From assembly GCA_945897955.1 (NCBI GenBank), contig CAMDGQ010000001.1:73373-137372 (forward strand): 64,000 bases of DNA, in the 5' to 3' direction. A program made the position numbers and the translations under genes. The notes beneath the pieces are model-generated. The model had not been told where the DNA came from, ran no database searches, and saw nothing but the letters and a program-made list of their open reading frames with translations. Positions within the stretch are counted from its first letter, which is position 1. Each line of letters begins with the position of its first letter. Positions 1 through 8,532 of the stretch are shown here, piece by piece. Source of the DNA: Tepidiphilus sp. J10 (GTDB lineage: Bacteria; Pseudomonadota; Gammaproteobacteria; Burkholderiales; Thiobacillaceae).

Positions 1-1
1 C

Positions 2-247
2 AAGGCCACAGCGATCTGGTGTGCGAAGGAACCCGCGCAGGCTTGGCGCGATACCTTGGCCGGAAAGAAGTTGGTTGGAAGTGTGGCAACGAAAGGCGAC
101 TGCGAGAACCCCATTGCCGCGAACGTGGCACTGGCCGAGCGATTGGGGATCAATGGCACGCCGACCCTGGTCGCCCGGGATGGACGATTGTTGCCCGGTG
201 CTGTTTCCGCCGAGAGGATTTCCGCGTGGCTCGACGCTGGGCGTTGA
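2..247 (+). CDS. DsbC-type thiol:disulfide isomerase, C-terminal fragment (runs off the window)
   Basis: Open from the left edge in frame 2; about 81 codons are visible. The residues IWCAKEP followed by AWRD, and further on LGINGTPTLV, match the C-terminal half of the DsbC/DsbG family, where the cis-proline TPT segment packs against the active site. The CxxC motif lies outside the window, so isomerase activity cannot be checked here. In F-type transfer operons a periplasmic DsbC-like protein helps fold the cysteine-rich TraU, TraN and TraH proteins, and the gene sits directly before traW as expected. Its end overlaps the probable traW start by about 20 bases. Confidence 0.8.
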   Translation, partial: KATAIWCAKEPAQAWRDTLAGKKLVGSVATKGDCENPIAANVALAERLGINGTPTLVARDGRLLPGAVSAERISAWLDAGR

Positions 248-840
248 TTGTGACCTTGTGTCTGGCCATGCCGGCGAGCGCCGGACATCTGGGCGTTTAC
301 GGCAATACCTGGGAAATCGCCGAGCCGGACCTGCTCGATGCGCTGATGGCGAAACTGAAGACGATGGAGAAGGCCGGCAAGCTGAAGCAACTCGAACAGG
401 AGGCGAGGCGGCGCTCGCTGGCCACCATCGAGAACCCGAAACCGGTGCCCGGGATTACCAAGGCCCGGCTATCCCGGACATGGATGTTTGATCCGTCCGT
501 GAAGGTTCAGGAGACCATCAAGGATCCCCTGGGCAACGTCATCGCGCCGGCTGGGATGGTCGTCAATCCGCTGGAGTACACCTCGCTGACCAAGCCATTG
601 TTGTTCGTCGACGCGCGGGACAAACGCCAGGTGAGCTATGCCAGAACGTTCGTGGACAGGGAACCCAGGGCGAAGGTCATCCTGGTCGGTGGCAGTTGGC
701 TGGATTTGACTCGTCAATGGAAGCGGCAGGTGTTCTATGACCAGGCTGGATTCATCACTGGCCGGTTCGGCATTCGGCACGTGCCAGCTGTTGTCCGGCA
801 ACAAGGGAAGGTGTTGGCAATTGAAGAGTTGGCTCTCTGA
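226..840 (+). CDS. traW: Type-F conjugative transfer protein TraW
   Basis: Encodes about 204 residues, normal for TraW, a periplasmic protein of F-type secretion systems needed for pilus assembly. A short signal peptide (ALIVTLCLAMPASA) is followed by the typical GVYGNTWEIAEPDLL start of the mature protein. The body carries the family features LLFVDARD and a C-terminal FGIRHVPAVV segment resembling the thioredoxin-like fold of TrbC/TraW. I chose the GTG at 226, which overlaps the end of the DsbC-like gene; TTG at 244 is the alternative. It lies between dsbC and traU and overlaps traU slightly, so the genes are probably translationally coupled. Confidence 0.9.
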   Translation: MARRWALIVTLCLAMPASAGHLGVYGNTWEIAEPDLLDALMAKLKTMEKAGKLKQLEQEARRRSLATIENPKPVPGITKARLSRTWMFDPSVKVQETIKDPLGNVIAPAGMVVNPLEYTSLTKPLLFVDARDKRQVSYARTFVDREPRAKVILVGGSWLDLTRQWKRQVFYDQAGFITGRFGIRHVPAVVRQQGKVLAIEELAL

Positions 841-1882
841 ACGCGCCGGGCGGCGGTTGGCATCCAGCCTGGGATTGTTGGCGGGTTGTCTGATGGGTTG
901 GGTGTGGAGCGTCTCGATGGCGCAGGCCGATCCCACCTGCTACGGCAAATTTCCGAACTACGTGACCGATGTGTGCTGGTCGTGTGCCTTCCCGATCAAG
1001 GTCTTCGGCAACACGACGCTGATTTCCCAGAGCCAGGAGGACACCTCCAACCCGGACACAAAGCTTTGCGCCTGTGGCAATCCACCCACCCTCGGCACAA
1101 CGATTTCATTCTGGGAGGCGGCGCGCATGGCGGATGTGACCAAGACGCCTTACTGCTTCGTCGGTCTGGGGGGCGTGAAGATCGACGCCGGGGTGAACTC
1201 CATGCAGTTCGGCCAGATTGACAGCCACAGTTCAGGTATTCGCTCGACACGGGGAGCGTTTCGGCATGTGCACTGGTACGTGAATCCGCTCATGACGCTC
1301 CTGGGTGTGCTGGTGGACTCGCATTGCACGGAGCGCCAGGGCTTCGACATCGCCTATATGTCGGAGATCGATCCGTCCTACGGTGACGATGAGCTGGAAG
1401 GCATCCTGAATCCGGATGCCTTTATTTTCGGTGGTGTGGTGGCCCAGGGAGCGTGTTCCGCGGATTGCGTTGCTTCGACCGCAGGATTCGGCCGTTCGGA
1501 AATGTTCTGGTGCGCGGGCTGCAATGGCTCCCTCTATCCGCTGGGCGGAAGCATCCAGACCTGGATAGGCGGTGTGCAAGGCTCCTCGTTGATGGTGCAG
1601 CGGGTTGCCGCAAGGCTGCACCGGATGCTCACCAACTGGTCGGCCTACGGCAGCGACGGCTTGTGCGGTTACTACCCGCAAATCCTGATGGACAAGACCC
1701 AGTACAAGTACTCGATGCTGTACCCGGTTCCCCAGACCAGGAAGATCGCCGGGCGTTGCTGCCAGCCCTTCGGGCGCTCGACCATTCTGTGGGGAGCAGG
1801 GCGCGAGATCCCTCAGATTGGCGAGGACTTCGGGTACCTGATTTTTCGGAAACGGAATTGCTGCGAAGGGGCCAGCCTGTGA
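821..1882 (+). CDS. traU: Type-F conjugative transfer protein TraU
   Basis: A protein of about 353 residues from the TTG at 821, preceded by a GGAAGGT-like ribosome site; a longer in-frame start at 737 would add residues with no family match. It has a signal peptide ending near SMAQA, then CYGKFPNYVTDVCWSCAFPI, the hallmark start of TraU, and many cysteines (for example CAGC and RCCQPFG). TraU is a periplasmic protein needed for DNA transfer in F-type systems, more than for pilus formation. It overlaps traW upstream, and its stop overlaps the GTG of trbC downstream. Confidence 0.93.
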   Translation: MKSWLSERAGRRLASSLGLLAGCLMGWVWSVSMAQADPTCYGKFPNYVTDVCWSCAFPIKVFGNTTLISQSQEDTSNPDTKLCACGNPPTLGTTISFWEAARMADVTKTPYCFVGLGGVKIDAGVNSMQFGQIDSHSSGIRSTRGAFRHVHWYVNPLMTLLGVLVDSHCTERQGFDIAYMSEIDPSYGDDELEGILNPDAFIFGGVVAQGACSADCVASTAGFGRSEMFWCAGCNGSLYPLGGSIQTWIGGVQGSSLMVQRVAARLHRMLTNWSAYGSDGLCGYYPQILMDKTQYKYSMLYPVPQTRKIAGRCCQPFGRSTILWGAGREIPQIGEDFGYLIFRKRNCCEGASL

Positions 1883-2586
1883 CGCACCTCCTGGATCTGG
1901 AATGGGGCCGGTGTGTGGCTTTCGCCCTGAGTTGCCTGATCTCCACCAATGCCGTCGCTGCTCAGATGTTGCCGTCTGACGATGAAATCAGGGCGCGTGT
2001 GAAGGTGCTCTCCGGCGGGGTTACCGAAACCCTGGACAGGGCAGGGCGGGAGGTTCCGAAACCGGGCGAAGTCAGGATCGACGTTCCGCCGGCCTTGCCA
2101 GGCAATCGGCTGGGTGATCTGGAAACGCTGGCCCGCCAGTTCAACGGCGGCAGGCCGGTGTTGCCAAAGTCCGGCTCCGATTTGATGGTGTTCGTCTCGC
2201 TGTCCATGCCCGAGCACGTCCTCAAGGCGTTGGCCAGGCAGGCGAAGGATGCCAGGGCCGTGATGGTGTTGCGTGGCCTGAAGGGGGGCTCCTGGCAGGA
2301 AACCTCGAAGACGCTTGCCGCACTGAACCAGGGCATTGGCGTGGAATGGATCATCCATCCGGAAGGTTTCAAGCAGTTCAAGGTCGCCAAGGTACCCAGC
2401 ATTGTGCTGGCGGATGGGCGCACGGCCTCCGTGATGGAAGATGGATGTGCAGAAGCCGCTTCCTATGCGGCGCTGACCGGCGATGTCTCTATCGAGCAGG
2501 CCCTGGGCATCATGAAAATGCGCGGTGAGAAGGAGATCAGTCAGTTGGCGGTTGATCGTCTGGCCCAAATCAGGGGCCAGCCATGA
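1879..2586 (+). CDS. trbC: Type-F pilin assembly protein TrbC
   Basis: About 235 residues from GTG 1879, overlapping the traU stop. The N-terminus has a hydrophobic export segment (CVAFALSCLISTNAVAA). The C-terminal two thirds form a TrbC domain with DLMVFVSLSMPEHVL, a GLKGGSW turn and FKVAKVPSIVLADG, a thioredoxin-like core without a CxxC pair. In F-type systems TrbC is a periplasmic protein needed for pilus assembly. The position between traU and traN and the ATGA overlap with the next gene fit the standard operon. Confidence is high from sequence and synteny together. Confidence 0.9.
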   Translation: MTHLLDLEWGRCVAFALSCLISTNAVAAQMLPSDDEIRARVKVLSGGVTETLDRAGREVPKPGEVRIDVPPALPGNRLGDLETLARQFNGGRPVLPKSGSDLMVFVSLSMPEHVLKALARQAKDARAVMVLRGLKGGSWQETSKTLAALNQGIGVEWIIHPEGFKQFKVAKVPSIVLADGRTASVMEDGCAEAASYAALTGDVSIEQALGIMKMRGEKEISQLAVDRLAQIRGQP

Positions 2587-3590
2587 GATTGGTTGGAAGG
2601 ATCGGGTGGATGACGCTCGTGGTTTGCCTGTCAACGCAGGCGAATGCTGGCGATCCTGTGGCCACGTTCAACGACGCGAAGTCGTATGCCCAGGGAACGG
2701 TCGATGACACCGGGGGCATCGTCGACGCCGAGATGGCCTCGACCTTGCCGCACTTCACCCCCCTTTCTCCGGTGCCTGGGTTGGTGCCTGGAAGTACCGG
2801 GATCAACGCGGCGGGGGCGGCGAAGATCGAGGGCTGCCAGGGGCAAAACGATATCGAATGCGCGGCGGTGAATTTTCTGGCGAAGAATCCTGGCACTCGC
2901 TTGCAGTTCAATATCAACCCCGCGACCGACCCATCGCTTGCGGCGGGCAAACAGGTGCTGAGCAATCCATCCGCCCTTGCAGAAGATTTCTCCGAGACGA
3001 CGGAAACGGCATGCGCGACACGAACTGAAAATACGCCTGCGAGCTATATAAACGAGGTGTGCAACGAGTACCTGACCAGTACCGAAGAACAATGCTCAAT
3101 TGGCCAACAGGTCACGGTGGATGCGGACGCCAATTACCAGTGCGATGAGAAGACCAAAGAATACGAAACGTTGAAGTGCAAACGGCAGAACGTTTGCAGT
3201 GTCAGCGGGCAGACCATCAATTGCGAGAACAAGTCCTTTCGCTGTTATCCGGGCGCCCAGGCCTGTTGCAGTTTTTCAATCACCTGTGGCGCGTCAGGTG
3301 GCGTAACGGTTGTGTACAAGGATTGCTGTGGCCATACGCAAACGAAATCGGCCAGTGCGGTCTCGGATTTCTACTCACCCGGATTCCAGTACAACTGGAA
3401 TGGCCAGTCTCGCTTGATCTGTGATGCTAGTGGCCAATGCCGGGTGGATTTCACGGATTATTTTTGCATCAACCCATCGAACCCGATCGGGTACTACCCG
3501 AATGTCAACCAGTTCTCCTTCGGGCTGAAGCCTACGTTTTCCTGCTATCTGGATAATCAGTGTGCGGGATTGGAAGCCAGGGCGAAATGA
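2583..3590 (+). CDS. Cysteine-rich exported protein, TraN-type (first of two)
   Basis: 335 residues with a signal peptide ending at TQANA and a very cysteine-rich second half (for example EEQCSIGQQ, CKRQNVCS, FRCYPGAQACC, DCCGHTQT). The central segment, with ECAAVNFL followed later by EEQC, is typical of the N-terminal part of TraN mating-pair stabilisation proteins. The next gene carries the TraN-like C-terminal half and has its own signal peptide, so TraN function appears divided between two exported proteins. The start overlaps trbC by ATGA and the end overlaps the next gene by ATGA. Whether this is a true split or two paralogues cannot be settled from sequence alone. Confidence 0.7.
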   Translation: MRLVGRIGWMTLVVCLSTQANAGDPVATFNDAKSYAQGTVDDTGGIVDAEMASTLPHFTPLSPVPGLVPGSTGINAAGAAKIEGCQGQNDIECAAVNFLAKNPGTRLQFNINPATDPSLAAGKQVLSNPSALAEDFSETTETACATRTENTPASYINEVCNEYLTSTEEQCSIGQQVTVDADANYQCDEKTKEYETLKCKRQNVCSVSGQTINCENKSFRCYPGAQACCSFSITCGASGGVTVVYKDCCGHTQTKSASAVSDFYSPGFQYNWNGQSRLICDASGQCRVDFTDYFCINPSNPIGYYPNVNQFSFGLKPTFSCYLDNQCAGLEARAK

Positions 3591-5200
3591 TGCGTGGCCT
3601 AGCTTACGTCTGCTTGCTGCTTGTTTCCGTAATTGGTCCGTCCCTGGCGAGTGATTGCAGGAAAAGCGCGAGCGTTTGTGTCGATGGCGTGGCGTGCAAG
3701 AACATTAGCGGAAATACCCTGTGCCTGTCGGATGTGGGGTTGAGTTGCTGGGAGTACCAGGATACCTATGACTGCCTGAAACAAAACGCCGTCAACTATT
3801 GCGCCCCGTTCCAAAGCATTGTCGGGTGCTACCAGACAAGCTCGACTTGTGCTGAAACAGATGGGCAATTCGGGACCGGTTGCATGAGATTGACGCAGAC
3901 GTGGCGCTGCGCTGATCCCGTCAATCCGCAGCCAGCAAACACCCTCCGCCTCGATGACTCCTATACCCTGGTTCAGGACGCGATCGACTCAAGTCAATGC
4001 GTCACCTACGCGGACAATCCCTCATGCGAACTCGCGGAGCATCTGTGCATGGAGGGCGCGGAGACACGGACCATCAACGGGTTACCGGTCTACAAGGAAT
4101 GCTGGCGCTGGGAGGATCGCTACACCTGTATTTCGGCGAATTCAACCAGTGACTGCGCCGACCTGGTCTCGCGCGGTTGTACGTCCGTCGCCTCAGCTTG
4201 CATCGAGGTGTTGCCGGATGGGCGCTGTTCCCTCTCCGAGAAATCCTATTCCTGCCAGACATCCCCAGCCGTGACCCGGGAGGTCCAGGACTGCGCCGCC
4301 CGGTCATTCTGTGCCAACGGCGCATGCTTCGACACTGGCTTCGAGCCCGACGCCGATTTCGGCAAGGCAGTGGCCGCGATGGAGTCGGCGAGGGAGGCGG
4401 GAACTTATATCGATCCGGATACGCTCCGATTATTCACGGGGGCTGGATCGAAATGCACGAAGAAGCTGGGTGGCCTGGTGAATTGCTGCAAGGGCGGCAG
4501 CGGAGGAGGTGGGGGGATGAGCAATCAGGCGCTCGCTGGTCAGATGTTGAGTAATGCCGCTGATTACGCATCGAGCGTGGGCAGCCCGTACCTGTATGAC
4601 GCCATGTTCAGCAGCGACCTGCCCTGGCTGATGGACAAGGCCGTCGATGCGTGGTCATCAAATGCCTGGTCACCCTCGTTCAATCCCACCTTGAGCTTCT
4701 ACGGGGTGACCGCACAGATTGGCGGGGCGGTTCCTGTGGGTGCGACGACGCTGGGATCCGTCGGCAACGTCCAGCTTTACTTCAACCCGACGACCTTCTA
4801 CATCGCTATCGCGGTCATGGTGATCCAGGAATTGATTAGCTGCGATCAGGCGGATCAGCTTACGGCCATGAAGAAAAGCGAGAACCTCTGTGTCGGGCTC
4901 GGTAGCTATTGTTCCAGCAAGGTTCTGAAGGTGTGTGTCGAGAAAAAAGAAGGCTACTGCTGTTTCAATTCCCGCTTGGCCAGGATCATCCAGGAGCAGG
5001 GACGCGCGCAACTCGGCAAGAGTTGGGGCAGCGCGAAATCGCCAGAGTGTTCGGGGTTCACCGTGGCGGAGTTCGAGAGCCTGGACTTCAGCCAAATCGA
5101 CCTATCTGAGTTCATTCGCGAGATTCAACCCAAGGCGATGGATGTGCAGGCGCTGGCGGATCGGATGAATTCGCGGGTACAGACGATGGCGAATCAATAA
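3587..5200 (+). CDS. traN: Type-F mating-pair stabilisation protein TraN (second TraN-type gene)
   Basis: 537 residues from ATG 3587 (a second ATG follows at 3590). A clear signal peptide (YVCLLLVSVIGPSLAS) is followed by dozens of cysteines in repeats of the form CxxxxxxYxC. There is a glycine-rich CCKGGSGGGGG hinge near residue 305 and a C-terminal TraN block with KEGYCCFNSRLARIIQEQGR, a strong family signature. TraN is an outer-membrane adhesin that stabilises mating pairs and selects recipients. Full-length TraN is usually 600 residues or more, so this gene plus the one before equals one normal TraN. It is followed by a 15-base gap to the TraT-like gene. Confidence 0.88.
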   Translation: MMRGLAYVCLLLVSVIGPSLASDCRKSASVCVDGVACKNISGNTLCLSDVGLSCWEYQDTYDCLKQNAVNYCAPFQSIVGCYQTSSTCAETDGQFGTGCMRLTQTWRCADPVNPQPANTLRLDDSYTLVQDAIDSSQCVTYADNPSCELAEHLCMEGAETRTINGLPVYKECWRWEDRYTCISANSTSDCADLVSRGCTSVASACIEVLPDGRCSLSEKSYSCQTSPAVTREVQDCAARSFCANGACFDTGFEPDADFGKAVAAMESAREAGTYIDPDTLRLFTGAGSKCTKKLGGLVNCCKGGSGGGGGMSNQALAGQMLSNAADYASSVGSPYLYDAMFSSDLPWLMDKAVDAWSSNAWSPSFNPTLSFYGVTAQIGGAVPVGATTLGSVGNVQLYFNPTTFYIAIAVMVIQELISCDQADQLTAMKKSENLCVGLGSYCSSKVLKVCVEKKEGYCCFNSRLARIIQEQGRAQLGKSWGSAKSPECSGFTVAEFESLDFSQIDLSEFIREIQPKAMDVQALADRMNSRVQTMANQ

Positions 5201-5215
5201 GGTGGGCATCGAATA

Positions 5216-5890
5216 ATGCGGTGCTTGTACCCCTTGATTCTGATCCTGGCATTCTTCCCAGTCATGACCTATGCCGGCTGGTTCGGTTCTGACGAGACCG
5301 CCGATGCGCCGGCCTCCGGTCCGCTCCTCAAGTCATCGGGTTCGTTTCGGATCGACCCGGAACGCAGACAGGCCGGGGTCTATGTGAAATTCACCAACAC
5401 TGTCAGGACGACGGCCACTGTGCGCGAGTCGTTGCAGAGGAACGGCTACGTTCTGGCCGAGCAGGAAGATCGGGCACGGGTGGTGCTCATTGTCAGCGGT
5501 GACGTGACGATGAAGGAGAAAGGCAAGTCAGATCTCGGGCGGTTCCTGGAAGGCGGCGCGGTTTTCCAGCAACCTGCCATTGCCGGGTCATCCGGCGCCT
5601 GGCGGGACGGCGGGGTGATCAACGAGTCCGGCAAGCTCACCGGCGGGTTCTGGTCCGGTTGGGCATTGGCCGCGTTGAGCGGTTTCGTGATGGATGCAAT
5701 GGGGGTGACCAAGACCATCAATGCCTCCCACACCCAGGTGGGAGAACAGGACCGTGTGGACATGCTGGTCTATGCCAAGGACAAGGATTCCGGGCGCGAG
5801 CAGCGCATGACCCTGACAGTGAGCAACGATGAAGTGTCCAGGCTGATTGAAGCTGCGATGACGAGGATCCTGGATGTCCTGTCCAGGTAA
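5216..5890 (+). CDS. Exported protein resembling TraT surface-exclusion proteins
   Basis: 224 residues with an N-terminal signal peptide ending at TYAG. The pattern VYVKFTNT, then a short domain with an RNGYVLAE strand, a glycine- and alanine-rich hydrophobic stretch (WALAALSGFVMDAMG) and a C-terminal ARILDVL-like helix resembles the layout of TraT. TraT is an outer-membrane lipoprotein that blocks redundant mating. No lipobox cysteine is visible, unlike classical TraT. It sits after traN in the transfer operon, where an exclusion gene would be reasonable. The family assignment is by layout, not by strong motif identity, so it is tentative. Confidence 0.5.
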   Translation: MRCLYPLILILAFFPVMTYAGWFGSDETADAPASGPLLKSSGSFRIDPERRQAGVYVKFTNTVRTTATVRESLQRNGYVLAEQEDRARVVLIVSGDVTMKEKGKSDLGRFLEGGAVFQQPAIAGSSGAWRDGGVINESGKLTGGFWSGWALAALSGFVMDAMGVTKTINASHTQVGEQDRVDMLVYAKDKDSGREQRMTLTVSNDEVSRLIEAAMTRILDVLSR

Positions 5891-6263
5891 GCTACTCATC
5901 GGCTTGGTGATGGCGATGCTGGCTGGGGCCGTCCATGCCGACACGCTGGGCGCGCTGATGAAGGCCGCGATCAATGCCCCGGATGGACGTGCCTCGGGTG
6001 TGCTCGATGACGCTGTCGCCGGGATGATTTCCAGGACCACCGGCAACGCCGCTCCGGTGGCGGCTCGAATCGAGACCGTTCGAGTGTTTCGCCAAGCGGG
6101 TTGCCGGCGCCTCAAGGCGACATTGAGCCAGCCTGTGCATGGTCAACTTGATAGGGTTTTCTCGTTCGAGATGAACCTGTGCCGCGATGGATCGGCACCA
6201 CGAGAAAGCCTGGATCTGGAGCAGGCAGCCGGCCGATTCGGTGCGCTCCAATCGGTGCAATAA
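5874..6263 (+). CDS. Small exported protein of unknown function, last gene of transfer operon 1
   Basis: 129 residues from ATG 5874, overlapping the previous gene by 17 bases. A signal peptide (LLIGLVMAMLAGAVHA) is followed by a soluble domain with two cysteines (QAGCRRL and MNLCRDG) spaced as if for one disulfide. I do not recognise the family. Its placement as the final gene of the operon, right before a double-hairpin terminator, suggests a transfer-associated periplasmic protein. Confidence 0.65.
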   Translation: MSCPGKLLIGLVMAMLAGAVHADTLGALMKAAINAPDGRASGVLDDAVAGMISRTTGNAAPVAARIETVRVFRQAGCRRLKATLSQPVHGQLDRVFSFEMNLCRDGSAPRESLDLEQAAGRFGALQSVQ

Positions 6264-6279
6264 TCCCAATCCTCCCTGT

Positions 6280-6325
6280 CCCGCGCAATGCGGGATTTTT
6301 GCCGCCCTTTGGGGCGGTTTTTTTT
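6280..6325 (+). terminator. Double rho-independent terminator closing transfer operon 1
   Basis: Two consecutive hairpins follow the last gene: CCCGC/GCGGG with a short T run at 6280-6300, then CCGCCC/GGGCGG followed by eight T residues at 6302-6325. Both are read on the plus strand. Confidence 0.88.
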
Positions 6326-6328
6326 CAT

Positions 6329-6360
6329 CGTTCGACGGGGCGCGATCCTGGAGGCGCAAG
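6329..6360. repeat. 32-bp direct repeat, copy 1
   Basis: Thirty of 32 bases match 11775-11806, including an uninterrupted 22-base block ending GGAGGCGCAAG. This copy lies directly after the operon terminator; the second copy follows a decayed sel1 remnant. The pair brackets the first cargo block. Confidence 0.7.
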
Positions 6361-6535
6361 CCCTCCAGTGATCTGGCAACAACGGACGAAGCCAAGCGCA
6401 ACGGTATGAAGGTCGATAGCACGACGCTGCCGCCCGGTTTGCCATTCTGCCCGATGGTGGTGGCGTCGATGGCCTCCAGCCATGGACGAGTGGCACTCGG
6501 GATCATCATGGCTCAGGGCATCCTGCGGAACCCCT

Positions 6536-7777
6536 TCAGACGGACGTATCAACACGCCACAATTCCGCTGCACGTGCGAGCGCCCCCTTAACCAATCGGT
6601 CCTGTGGGAAGCTTTCGAGCATGATTCGGATCTGCTTCAACGCGTCATCCCTGGATTGCAGGATCTCGGCCGCGCGGAGTATCAAATCGTAGGCCGTCAG
6701 TATTTCGCCGGCTGTCACGTCGTACGCACGGCCCGCACAAATCCAGTAAAGCGCTATCAGTCCGCAATTTTGCGCGAAGGACGGCTCCGTTTCCGTGTAA
6801 TCCGCCGCTGCGCGAATCAGTGTGCGGTGATCCACCGGCGATTTCTGGGCGAGCTTCAGCGCAAGGTCATACAGCTTCGCATCCTTGGCTGCAGCAAACC
6901 ATTTGCCTTCGTCGCCCGGCGTACTGGCGACCAGATCCTCCAGAATGGCCACCGGCGCCTTGTGCGGATATTTTCGGCAGATAGCCCGAAACGTCGTGAG
7001 GTACGTGCCCGCCCGGTTGGCATCGAACGCATACCGTAGGTAGGCTTCGTCAGCCAGGCCGGATGACAAGAGAATGGCTTCGCATGCCTCCGCAATCTGC
7101 CCAAGGGGCTCGTTCAGACCCCGCGACGCTTCCGCGTACTGCAATGCCTCGGTTCTCCTGCCCATCGCGACAAGCGCCTTAACGCCCCACTGCCGGTATG
7201 CCCAGAAGGGGTAGGGACATTTGCCAAGCAAGGCGAGCAACTGTTCGTGCCTCCCGGCGGCGAGCAGGGCTGACAAGCACATGCTGGTCCCATGAAAAAA
7301 TCCGTGCTCCTCCCGGCTGCGGCCCCACACGGTGCTGACTGTCTCCACCAACCGGTCGGCCCATTCGGCTGCGAGGTCCGGTGAGGCGCAAAGCTCACCC
7401 CAATAGTCGGCGAGGCTTTCGATGTACGGAATCGCGTCGTCGGCATGGGCTTGGTAGAGCTGTTCCAGCCATTTTCGGCGGGTTGGCACGTCGGCCGGCG
7501 CCTTGGCGATGATGGGCGCCAACGCATCGATGGCCCGATTGACGGCCGTGCCGATGGCACCGGATGAACTGTCGATGTTCTGAAGAGCTGGGGATAGCTT
7601 TTGCAGGAACAAAACCGCGCCCTCTGCAGCGAGGAGTGGCTTCTTCCGGTTGGCTGCTTTGATCTCGGCAATCGCCTCCTTGATGCGGGCAATGGCCGGT
7701 TCCGAACGCCAACCAAAGCCCCCTCGGCGAAAGCGTGGTGCAAACGCCCAGGCATGGTTGTCTTCGGTCTTACTCAT
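6536..7777 (-). CDS. Helical-repeat (TPR/HEAT-like) protein of unknown function
   Basis: About 413 residues, almost entirely alpha-helical, with repeated pairs of amphipathic helices rich in alanine and leucine, such as MCLSALLAAGRHEQLLALL and AEACEAILLSSGLADEAYL. This suggests a TPR-like solenoid that binds a protein partner. No catalytic motif is visible. I chose ATG 7777, which overlaps the stop of the upstream gene and follows a GGGAC-type ribosome site; an upstream start at 7801 is possible. It is the second gene of a two-gene unit with 7770-8333. The function is unknown. Confidence 0.7.
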   Translation of the reverse strand: MSKTEDNHAWAFAPRFRRGGFGWRSEPAIARIKEAIAEIKAANRKKPLLAAEGAVLFLQKLSPALQNIDSSSGAIGTAVNRAIDALAPIIAKAPADVPTRRKWLEQLYQAHADDAIPYIESLADYWGELCASPDLAAEWADRLVETVSTVWGRSREEHGFFHGTSMCLSALLAAGRHEQLLALLGKCPYPFWAYRQWGVKALVAMGRRTEALQYAEASRGLNEPLGQIAEACEAILLSSGLADEAYLRYAFDANRAGTYLTTFRAICRKYPHKAPVAILEDLVASTPGDEGKWFAAAKDAKLYDLALKLAQKSPVDHRTLIRAAADYTETEPSFAQNCGLIALYWICAGRAYDVTAGEILTAYDLILRAAEILQSRDDALKQIRIMLESFPQDRLVKGALARAAELWRVDTSV

Positions 7778-8333
7778 CCCGTTTGTCCCTTTCGGCCTCA
7801 AGGTGTGATTCCATCACCTCCAATTCCAGCATTTCACCGCTCAAGGCGCTGGCATCGACCACACGGTGCAGCAGGCCATACGCGACGCGCCACTGCTGTT
7901 GCCCGCAGACCAGCGTAACCGTCTTGTCGTTGAGGCGGACGATGCGGCCGCTTCGCTGAAGATGGTCTCGATCGACGAAGCCGACGAGGTCGCCGATCGC
8001 CACCTCGTTACGTCCCAGCCCCTGTTTCGGCTGTTCCCGGATTTCGACGTCGGCACCGTCAAGATTGATGGCCACGTAAGAAATCAGCCAGCGTTTCTGG
8101 GTGACCAGATCGAGGACCACAGCCTGCTTGCGCCGCAATTCGAGTATTTGCCCTTGGTGGGATCGATTCGTTGGTGGGTCAAAATATTCGACGGACTGAC
8201 CAATGTGGAGCCGTGATCGCACGGCGTCCACCCATCCTGGGTGATCAAGGACGCGATCAATGGCGGCCCGCAGGCGGTAGAGCTCAAAGGCGGATGCGCT
8301 GTTAAGGGAGGTGAGCGTTTCGGAGAAGTTCAT
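7770..8333 (-). CDS. Unknown protein with SH3-like beta domains
   Basis: 187 residues: an N-terminal helical segment (about 1-45) and then two stretches that look like small beta-barrels of the KOW/Tudor kind. These are around IGQSVEYFDPPTNRSHQGQILELRRKQAVVLD and around IGDLVGFVDRDHLQRSGRIVRLNDKTVTLV, each with the 'vG..V.f.d....G.I..l....v.v' rhythm. Such domains bind nucleic acid or peptides. It is coupled to the solenoid protein downstream. No named family was recognised. Confidence 0.65.
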   Translation of the reverse strand: MNFSETLTSLNSASAFELYRLRAAIDRVLDHPGWVDAVRSRLHIGQSVEYFDPPTNRSHQGQILELRRKQAVVLDLVTQKRWLISYVAINLDGADVEIREQPKQGLGRNEVAIGDLVGFVDRDHLQRSGRIVRLNDKTVTLVCGQQQWRVAYGLLHRVVDASALSGEMLELEVMESHLEAERDKRDE

Positions 8334-8532
8334 GATCTTGTGTGCGTTGCGGCTTGTCCGCCACGGTCAGCTTAGCGCCCTGGTCAGGGAAATACAGGTG
8401 CTGCAGCACTCGTCGCCAGGCAGCGATTGCGAGTTACTGCGGGTACGATCGAGGATAGTGTACGGCCCATGCAAGGGCGTTCGTACTCTGCGGAGCGTGG
8501 CAGCGTCCGTTTTCCGGCAAGCATTCATCGAT

